A stretch of 64,000 bases of DNA from Pseudomonas lundensis (GTDB lineage: Bacteria > Pseudomonadota > Gammaproteobacteria > Pseudomonadales > Pseudomonadaceae): contig NZ_JYKY01000002.1 of assembly GCF_001042985.1 (NCBI RefSeq), positions 186,001 to 250,000 on the forward strand. The letters are read 5' to 3'. The translations under genes were made by a program, and so were the position numbers. Positions within the stretch are counted from its first letter, which is position 1; the number at the start of each line of letters is the position of its first letter. Positions 57,945 to 64,000 of the stretch are shown one piece after another. The notes under the pieces are model-generated. The model saw only the letters and a list, made by a program, of their open reading frames with translations, was not told where the DNA came from and did not search any database.

Positions 57945-58628
57945 ATGACCCGCATTTTGACCATTGAAGACGATACCGTAACGGCGAAAGAAATCGTGGC
58001 TGAATTGAGCAGCCACGGGCTGGATGTCGACTGGGTGGACAATGGCCGCGAAGGCCTGGTACGCGCCGTCAGCGGCGACTACGACTTGATCACCCTCGAC
58101 CGCATGCTCCCCGAACTGGACGGGCTGGCGATTGTCACCACCCTGCGCACCATTGGCGTCAGTACACCGATTTTGATGATCAGCGCCCTCTCCGATGTCG
58201 ATGAACGCGTGCGCGGGTTGCGGGCCGGGGGCGACGACTACCTGACCAAACCCTTCGCCAGCGACGAAATGGCGGCCCGGGTTGAAGTCCTGCTGCGGCG
58301 CAAAAGCCCGGCCGACAAATACGAGACCTCGTTGCGCGTGGCCGATCTGGAACTCAACCTCATCACCCGTGAAGCCAGCCGCGCCGAGCACCCGCTGAGC
58401 CTGCTGCCCACCGAGTACAAGCTGCTGGAGTTCCTGATGCGCAACACCGGGCAGATCCTGTCGCGGATGATGATTTTTGAAGAGGTCTGGGGCTATCACT
58501 TTGACCCGGGCACCAACCTGATCGACGTGCACATCGGGCGTTTGCGCAAAAAGATCGACCCGCCGGGCCAGGTGCCCCTGATTCGCACCGTTCGAGGCTC
58601 GGGTTATGTCATTGCCGAACCCCTCTAA
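57945..58628 (+). CDS. OmpR-family response regulator
   Basis: 227 residues from MTRILTIEDD. Receiver domain with acidic pocket EDD, phospho-acceptor Asp in ITLDRMLP (about residue 50) and Lys in YLTKPF, then a winged helix (about 125-225). The pair resembles CopR/IrlR-type systems. It overlaps the kinase gene by 23 bp. Ligand or stress unknown. Confidence 0.92.
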   Translation: MTRILTIEDDTVTAKEIVAELSSHGLDVDWVDNGREGLVRAVSGDYDLITLDRMLPELDGLAIVTTLRTIGVSTPILMISALSDVDERVRGLRAGGDDYLTKPFASDEMAARVEVLLRRKSPADKYETSLRVADLELNLITREASRAEHPLSLLPTEYKLLEFLMRNTGQILSRMMIFEEVWGYHFDPGTNLIDVHIGRLRKKIDPPGQVPLIRTVRGSGYVIAEPL

Positions 58629-60000
58629 GGGCTGGCGTTCTTCCAGCAGCCGGTTGCTGGCGCTGTACAGTTTTTTGTTCGTGGCCTGGAGCTGCATCCT
58701 GATGGGGGTGCTGTATTACGAGGTGTCGGACTACCTTGGCAATCTGGCCAAGCATTCCTTGATGCAGCGCCAACATCTGTTTTCGCGTTTTCAGGGCGAA
58801 CAACTGGACGAGGCGCTGGCCACCAGCCTGACGTTTGATTTGCGCACGGTGGATGCGTATGGACTGTTCGACGCGCAACACCGTTCCCTCAGCGGGCCGA
58901 TCCAGGTCATCCCGGCCGACCTGCCCCTCGACGGCCAGATCCATGAGCTGAGCACCTGCGTCGACGCCGACGACCCCAACCTGCCGCAAGACAGCTGCGA
59001 CGCCGTGGCCACGCAAACCCACGACGGCCGCTGGCTGGTTCTGGTGCGCGACAACGGTTCGCTGTTCGCGGTCACGCGGATCATTTTGCACGCCCTGTTT
59101 TGGGGGCTGTCGCTGACCATCATCCCCGGCATCGCGGGTTGGCACCTGCTACGACGTCGCCCCTTGCAGCGCATCCGGGCGATTCAGGCCAGCGCCGAAG
59201 CCATTGTCGCGGGGGATTTGACCTACCGCTTGCCGCTGTCCAATCGGCGTGACGAACTGGACATGCTCGCCGCCATCGTCAACGCCATGCTCGACCGCAT
59301 CGAGCGGCTGATGCACGAAGTCAAAGGCGTGTGCGACAACATTGCCCACGACTTGCGCACCCCGCTGACCCGTTTGCGCGCGCAACTGTATCGCATCCAG
59401 CAGCAAGCGCCGGAAGGGTCGCCCGAAGCCGTGCAAATGGATCAAGTGATCGCTGAAACCGACACCTTGATGGCGCGTTTTCGCGGGTTGCTGCGCATTT
59501 CCGAGCTCGAAGACCACCAACGCCGCTCGGGCTTTGTGCAACTCGACCCGCAGCCACTGCTGCAAGAACTGTATGACTTTTACCTGCCGCTGGCCGAAGA
59601 AGGCCAGGTCACGTTGTTGCTGGACACACCCCCCACCTTGCCGGGCCTGACCGGGGACCGCGCGCTGCTGTTTGAAGCGCTGGCCAACCTGTTGAGCAAC
59701 TCGATCAAATTCACCCCGCCCGGCGGTGAGGTGACACTGCGCGCCGTCAACGACGAAGGCTGCGTGCGCATTGACGTCCTCGACACCGGCCCGGGCATTC
59801 CCGAAGCCGAGCGCGAAGCTGTGTTCCAGCGGTTTTACCGCAGCGACGACAAATACGGCGGGTTCGGCCTTGGTCTGTCTATCGTCGCCGCCATCGTCAA
59901 CCTGCACGGTTTCAGCCTCGAGGTGGACAACCGCCCCGGCGGCGGCGCAAAGCTGAGCCTGCACTGCCGCCAACGCCCGATCAGCGCTCAGCCCCAGTAA
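58606..60000 (+). CDS. Sensor histidine kinase
   Basis: 464 residues. Two membrane helices (about 17-40 and 150-172) flank a periplasmic sensor of about 110 residues with two Cys that could pair. Then come HAMP, the H-box CDNIAHDLRTPLTRLR (about residue 247) and an ATPase domain with NLLSNSIKF, DTGPGIP and FGLGLSI. Partner of the overlapping response regulator. Confidence 0.92.
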   Translation: MSLPNPSKGWRSSSSRLLALYSFLFVAWSCILMGVLYYEVSDYLGNLAKHSLMQRQHLFSRFQGEQLDEALATSLTFDLRTVDAYGLFDAQHRSLSGPIQVIPADLPLDGQIHELSTCVDADDPNLPQDSCDAVATQTHDGRWLVLVRDNGSLFAVTRIILHALFWGLSLTIIPGIAGWHLLRRRPLQRIRAIQASAEAIVAGDLTYRLPLSNRRDELDMLAAIVNAMLDRIERLMHEVKGVCDNIAHDLRTPLTRLRAQLYRIQQQAPEGSPEAVQMDQVIAETDTLMARFRGLLRISELEDHQRRSGFVQLDPQPLLQELYDFYLPLAEEGQVTLLLDTPPTLPGLTGDRALLFEALANLLSNSIKFTPPGGEVTLRAVNDEGCVRIDVLDTGPGIPEAEREAVFQRFYRSDDKYGGFGLGLSIVAAIVNLHGFSLEVDNRPGGGAKLSLHCRQRPISAQPQ

Positions 60001-60180
60001 CTGTCAGGCAGCATCAGTGTCGGTGGATGGATGGCGCACGTGCCCAGCAATGAGGGCTTCAAGCACGCCCACTTGACCCTGGTGTTTCTGGACCGGGATC
60101 TGCGTGGGGTTGGACAGTCTTTGCGCAGCCCGCTTTTGACCTTGAGGCTCGCGCCTGAAGGTCAACTCTAAAACCATGCA

Positions 60181-60197
60181 TATTCCTAAATAGAATA
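60181..60197. promoter_or_regulatory. AT-rich imperfect palindrome upstream of the ABC transporter genes
   Basis: TATTC-N7-GAATA in a 100-base AT-rich stretch before the binding-protein gene. It resembles the AT-rich sites often found before sulfur-source transport genes under CysB-type regulators, but this is only a resemblance. Confidence 0.35.
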
Positions 60198-60282
60198 TCC
60201 AAATCGTTTTATATTCTTTTTTAAAAGCTAAATTTCCTGCAAGACTCTCGTCATAACGATTCCAACTCATGATGAGAACGAA

Positions 60283-61089
60283 ATGAAGAAAATCACTGCC
60301 CTCACCGCATTGACCCTGGCTGTTTTGTCAGGCTTGGCCCACGCCGATCGTCTGGACGACATCAAAAAATCCGGTGTGCTGCGCGTGGCGTCGTTCGACA
60401 GCAACCCGCCGTTCGGATTTGTGGATGCCAAGAGCAAGCAGATTGAAGGCCTGGACGTGGATTACGCCAAGGCCATCGCTGACAAATTGGGCGTGAAATT
60501 GCAGCTTCAGCCAACCAACCCGGCCAACCGCGTACCGCTGCTGGTGGCCAACAAGGTGGATCTGGTGCTGGCCAACTTCACCATCACCCCGGAGCGGGCC
60601 GAGCAGGTGAATTTCAGCATTCCGTATTTCTCGTCCGGTCAGCAATTCATCGTCAAAAAAGGCACACTCACCTCCCCTGAAGAGTTGAACAAATGGCGCG
60701 TGGGGGTCGACAAGGGCACGGTCAATGAAGGCGTGCTGCGCAAGAAATTCCCGGGTGCCAAGGTTGTTGCCTATGACGACACCCCGTTCGCATTCACCGC
60801 CCTGCGCAACGGCAACGTACAAGCCATCACCCAAGATGGGCCGAAACTGATCGGCTTGCTGGCCAATGTGCCGGACAAGGACAAGTACGAAGTGCCGCCG
60901 TTCACCATTTCCAACGACTTGATCGGGGTGGGCATTCCCAAAGGCGAAACGGCGCTGACCGAGGTGGTCAACCAAACGCTGGTCGAGCTGGAAAGCAAAG
61001 GTCAGGCGCAAACCATCTACGACGCCTGGTTTGGCCCGAACACGAAAACCCCGCTGGCCCGTCTCTACAAGATTGGTGACAAGAGCTAA
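60283..61089 (+). CDS. Amino-acid-type ABC transporter substrate-binding protein
   Basis: 268 residues. Signal peptide (1-21, GLAHA). It has the type-3 solute-binding fold: SGVLRVASFDSNPPFGF, GLDVDYAKAIADKLG, DLVLANFTITPERAEQVNFSIPY. The Arg of TPERAEQV and later Asp fit an amino-acid binding site. First gene of a three-gene set with two permeases. Exact substrate unknown. Confidence 0.9.
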   Translation: MKKITALTALTLAVLSGLAHADRLDDIKKSGVLRVASFDSNPPFGFVDAKSKQIEGLDVDYAKAIADKLGVKLQLQPTNPANRVPLLVANKVDLVLANFTITPERAEQVNFSIPYFSSGQQFIVKKGTLTSPEELNKWRVGVDKGTVNEGVLRKKFPGAKVVAYDDTPFAFTALRNGNVQAITQDGPKLIGLLANVPDKDKYEVPPFTISNDLIGVGIPKGETALTEVVNQTLVELESKGQAQTIYDAWFGPNTKTPLARLYKIGDKS

Positions 61090-61166
61090 GCCCTCCCCCC
61101 TGCATCATCGTTCAACCCGTCACGGTCAACCGGACGGGTTTGTTTGTTTCTGGATGGACGCTGTTT

Positions 61167-61895
61167 ATGTTCGGTGAACTGCTTGCCCCGCACTACCTGC
61201 ACTGGCTGCTGGATGGCTTTGTGCTCACGCTGATCCTGTCACTGCTCACTTGTCTGTTCGCCACGGGCCTCGGTTTTTTGCTGTGCCTGGCACGCTTGTC
61301 GTCTTCGCGTCTGTGGTCGTGGCCTGCCCGCGCCTATCTTTCACTGTTTCGCAACACGCCTCTGCTGGTGCAACTGTTTTTCTGGTACTTCGGCGTCACT
61401 GCGATGCTGCCCGAAGGGTGGGTGATGTGGCTTAACCAGCCACGCAGCCTGTCGTTAGGCTTCTTTGAGCTGCAATGGCCATCGTTTGAATTCATTGCCG
61501 GGTTCTGGGGATTGATGCTCTACACCGCGGCCTTTATTTGTGAAGAGTTTCGCGCCGGGGTCAGCTCGGTGCGCATCGAGCAACGGGCCGCCGGGCTGGC
61601 CCTGGGGTTCACCACCGCGCAGGTGTGGCGTTACATCGTATTTCCACAAGCGATTCGCACCGCACTGGGCCCGTTGCTGGGGCAATACATGAACGCCTTG
61701 AAAAACTCGTCGCTGACCATGGCCATCGGATTGGCCGAGTTGTCCTACGCGTCACGTCAGGTTGAAACCGAAACCTTCAAGACGTTTCAGGCCTTCGGCT
61801 TCGCCACCCTCTTGTATGTGGCCAGCATTGCGCTGATCGAAGTGATTGGCCAATGGATGGCCCGCAGCAAGTGGTACAAGCAGGGAGTGGTCTGA
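61167..61895 (+). CDS. Amino-acid ABC transporter permease
   Basis: 242 residues from MFGELLAPHY; a TTG at 61140 is a less likely start. About five membrane helices and the HisM-type EAA loop (EEFRAGVSSVRIEQRAAGLALG). It starts 77 bases after the binding protein and ends 3 bases before the second permease. Confidence 0.9.
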   Translation: MFGELLAPHYLHWLLDGFVLTLILSLLTCLFATGLGFLLCLARLSSSRLWSWPARAYLSLFRNTPLLVQLFFWYFGVTAMLPEGWVMWLNQPRSLSLGFFELQWPSFEFIAGFWGLMLYTAAFICEEFRAGVSSVRIEQRAAGLALGFTTAQVWRYIVFPQAIRTALGPLLGQYMNALKNSSLTMAIGLAELSYASRQVETETFKTFQAFGFATLLYVASIALIEVIGQWMARSKWYKQGVV

Positions 61896-61898
61896 GCC

Positions 61899-62594
61899 AT
61901 GGATTTTTCAGTGATTGGCGACAACCTGTCGTATTTCCTGCTCGGGGCTTATCCCGACGGGCCGCTGGGCGGCGCCGCACTCACGTTGGTGTTGAGTGTG
62001 TTGTCCGGTGTGATTTCCGCACTGTTGGGGCTGTTGCTCGGGGTCGCGCTGGTGATGATGCGCGGGTGGGGCCGCTGGGTGTTACTGGCCGTACTGGGGT
62101 TTCTGCGTGCCATTCCCGTGGTAATGCTGATTTTCTGGAGCTACTTTCTGCTGCCCGTCCTGTTCAAGGTGGACGTGCCTGCGCTGGCGACCGTGGTGTG
62201 TGCGCTGTCGTTGATCGGCGGCGCCTATCTGGCGCATTCGGTGCATGCCGGTATCAGCAGTTTGCCGCCCGGACAATGGGCGGCGGGCAAGGCGCTGGGC
62301 CTGAGCAGTTGGCAGGTGCTGCGCTTGATTATCTTGCCGCAAGCCCTGCCGATGATGCTGCCGTCCTTTCTTAACCAATGGATCTCGCTGATCAAGGACA
62401 CCTCGTTGGCGTATGTGATCGGCGTGGGGGAACTGTCATTTGTGGCCACTCAGGTCAGCAATCGGGTGATGGTCCACCCGACTGAGATTTTCCTGTTTAT
62501 CGCCTTGGTCTACTTCGTGCTGTGCAGCAGCCTGGACTGGCTGGCGCAGCGCTGGGTCAAGCCCGCCATTCGCTCGCACGCCGCAGCGAAATAA
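61899..62594 (+). CDS. Amino-acid ABC transporter permease
   Basis: 231 residues, HisQ-like. About five membrane helices and an EAA-type loop (HAGISSLPPGQWAAGKALG) in which the acidic residues are replaced. Last gene of the operon. An ATP-binding protein would normally follow but none does: the next gene is the convergent RHS gene. Confidence 0.9.
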   Translation: MDFSVIGDNLSYFLLGAYPDGPLGGAALTLVLSVLSGVISALLGLLLGVALVMMRGWGRWVLLAVLGFLRAIPVVMLIFWSYFLLPVLFKVDVPALATVVCALSLIGGAYLAHSVHAGISSLPPGQWAAGKALGLSSWQVLRLIILPQALPMMLPSFLNQWISLIKDTSLAYVIGVGELSFVATQVSNRVMVHPTEIFLFIALVYFVLCSSLDWLAQRWVKPAIRSHAAAK

Positions 62595-62636
62595 CGGGCC
62601 GTTGTCCACACTCACTCTTTAATGATCAGGCATCTT

Positions 62637-62667
62637 GCGCCCCTCTCAACTGAAATGAGCGGGGCGC
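62637..62667. terminator. Terminator between the permease and RHS genes
   Basis: GCGCCCC, one base, CTCA ... TGAG, one base, GGGGCGC, 42 bases past the permease stop and directly after the RHS stop. Serves both converging genes. Confidence 0.7.
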
Positions 62668-62668
62668 A

Positions 62669-64000
62669 TCAGCCATTTCTGATGTGCATGACCCGACTCT
62701 CTACACCGTCTAAAAAACTATCTAGCGGTAGTTTTTGGTCTGCTTCTGCTGAGCAGCCCCGAGGAAAAATAGTTTCCAGCCCTGATTGCCAATTATTCAG
62801 ATAACTCAAGCCGGACTGAAAATCATCACTGTTCCAGATTTCCACGGCTTTATCGTAGTGTTTATGGCCTGACTTCACGGCTGTGAAGCCATATCGAATG
62901 TAATCAATACCATCTTTAACGTTGGAAACAGTTTGAAGTCGCGCATGAAGTTTTCTCAGGTTTTTAGCACATCCATTGGCGCGCAGTAATGAACTGGCAT
63001 TTGACATCGGCCTTAACGCCGTTGGGACTTTGGCTCCCGACCAGGTTGATTGTGCAGAGGCCGCGTTTGCGACACGGTTAATCGTTTTTTCCAGCGCTTT
63101 ACTGAGACCTTTGTTAGCGAGTTTACCGAAGGCCCAATTGCCCCCTGAAACTATTCCAAACGCAACACTTGCGTAGGCGAACACTTGGGTCACTGTGGAA
63201 TCAGGCGCCAACTCGTCCAGCACAGCCGACGTGATCGAGATCGCCGTTGAAACGACGTCATAGACCAGGCTGATAATGGACGTTAATGAAAGCGCGACAG
63301 TGGGGGCAGCCGCGCCAAATGTAAAGACAGTCAACGCTAAGGTCGCGACTGACAAACCAATCGCTACCCCCATTCTCACGCCTTGGTAAGCGGTGATATG
63401 CCCCGTTGGGTCACGGTAATTAATCGGATCTCCCAAACAATACGCATAAGGGTTGAGCCCGCCCCCGTCAAACACACTCAAACTGTCCGGGGAGTGAAAG
63501 CGCATGAGCAGCGGGTTATAAGCACGGTACCCATTACCCAGTAAATAGCACCCGGTATACGGATCGGGTAATTCACCGTTGAAACCCAACAATGAACTCA
63601 TGCCATCATCAAGGGGCCGACCGCCATACGGCGTATAGGCAACACGCGCTTGCCCTTTCCTGGAAGTGGCCTGGATCACGCTGCCTTGACTGTCAGTACT
63701 CAGCAACACACATTCGGTATCGTCTTTTTGGGCCAGCGCGTGAGCCCCATAACGGATGTAACTGCGACGGTGTTCCCCTTCAAGCTCATTAATCAAAGAA
63801 CCGTCATGATAAAAAAACGCCTTGGTCACCCCTTCTGCCGATGTGCTGCTTTGCAATGTATCCGAGGGGGTATAGCGATATTCAACCAGCATGGAGGAGT
63901 CGGATGCGCCGTCGACTGCAACCCCATATAAACACCCCAGCTCATCATAGTTAAGTACGCGACCCCGCTCGTCAGTCCGTTGATTGCCATCGGCATCGTA
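62669..64000 (-). CDS. RHS-repeat core protein with variable C-terminal tip (partial)
   Basis: 443 residues are visible; the frame continues without stop through the right edge, where YDADGNQ and RVLNYDELG repeats show that the RHS shell goes on. The RHS core (LGFNGELPDPYTGCYLLGNGYRAYNP and DPINYRDPTGH) ends near residue 200 of the visible part. About 240 residues of C-terminal tip follow. Its start is hydrophobic, with two or three membrane-like segments (VAIGLSVATLALTVF and following), and the end is mixed helical without a recognised toxin motif. Such tips are usually secreted or injected toxins. No immunity-like gene follows. The tip is less GC-rich than neighbouring genes. Confidence 0.85.
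   Translation of the reverse strand, partial: YDADGNQRTDERGRVLNYDELGCLYGVAVDGASDSSMLVEYRYTPSDTLQSSTSAEGVTKAFFYHDGSLINELEGEHRRSYIRYGAHALAQKDDTECVLLSTDSQGSVIQATSRKGQARVAYTPYGGRPLDDGMSSLLGFNGELPDPYTGCYLLGNGYRAYNPLLMRFHSPDSLSVFDGGGLNPYAYCLGDPINYRDPTGHITAYQGVRMGVAIGLSVATLALTVFTFGAAAPTVALSLTSIISLVYDVVSTAISITSAVLDELAPDSTVTQVFAYASVAFGIVSGGNWAFGKLANKGLSKALEKTINRVANAASAQSTWSGAKVPTALRPMSNASSLLRANGCAKNLRKLHARLQTVSNVKDGIDYIRYGFTAVKSGHKHYDKAVEIWNSDDFQSGLSYLNNWQSGLETIFPRGCSAEADQKLPLDSFLDGVESRVMHIRNG

Noticed and set aside
60004..60270. An 88-codon frame on the minus strand between the histidine kinase and the ABC transporter
   Set aside because: It covers the promoter region of the binding-protein gene and shows no domain or conserved pattern.
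1..64000. Insertion sequences, prophage or CRISPR
   Set aside because: No transposase, integrase, phage structural gene or spaced direct repeats were seen; the only tandem repeat is the one in fimV.

Overview
The window is a stretch of Pseudomonas chromosome. The block from about 4.8 to 24 kb (SDR-metZ-purF-cvpA-dedD-folC-accD-trpF-truA-fimV-usg-asd-leuB-methyltransferase-leuD-leuC, with a divergent LysR gene) has the gene order known from P. aeruginosa and its relatives. The hcnABC, pel and pyoverdine-type genes also point to Pseudomonas. Codon use, with G/C-rich third positions, fits the P. fluorescens/P. fragi side of the genus; the species cannot be fixed from the sequence alone.

Layout. 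(1) 1-3749: the start of a pel exopolysaccharide operon on the minus strand (pelA, then pelB running off the left edge). (2) 4291-4675: a tRNA-Val/tRNA-Asp/tRNA-Asp operon with a clear sigma-70 promoter and terminator. (3) 4819-23085: the long minus-strand housekeeping block for methionine, purine, folate, lipid, tryptophan, lysine/threonine and leucine metabolism plus fimV. (4) 23216-29991: a LysR regulator, a five-PAS GGDEF-EAL protein, a lipocalin-like protein, a BktB-type thiolase and an isochorismatase-fold hydrolase. (5) 30080-31950: a pirin gene with a divergent LysR gene. (6) 32062-38826: four pyoverdine-type genes (pvdM, pvdO, pvdE, fpvA). Two candidate PvdS (iron-starvation) promoters are present, but there is no pvdN, pvdP or NRPS gene next to them. 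(7) 38882-41501: a GH15 enzyme coupled to a glucose-dehydrogenase-like SDR, then an 0.9-kb AT-rich stretch with no gene. (8) 42397-46204: a bicupin protein, LysR, nrdB with candidate NrdR boxes, and a DUF1289 protein. (9) 46269-49238: hcnABC, hydrogen cyanide synthase, with a candidate ANR box and a divergent LysR gene. (10) 50423-60000: AGE-family epimerase, a short FecR-like anti-sigma fragment, an SDR, a MucR-like MHYT-GGDEF-EAL protein, LysR/MFS exporter pair, and a two-component system. (11) 60283-62594: an amino-acid-type ABC transporter with a binding protein and two permeases but no ATPase gene. (12) 62669-64000: the C-terminal part of an RHS protein with an unrecognised hydrophobic tip, cut by the right edge.

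Themes. Two cyclic-di-GMP enzymes and the pel operon suggest surface-attached growth. The hcn, pvd and RHS genes are competition or iron functions. Points most worth following are the reduced pyoverdine locus with intact-looking PvdS boxes, the RHS tip without a following immunity gene, the truncated anti-sigma gene, nrdB without nrdA, and the GGTGCA repeat inside fimV. No insertion sequence, prophage, CRISPR array or rRNA gene was seen.
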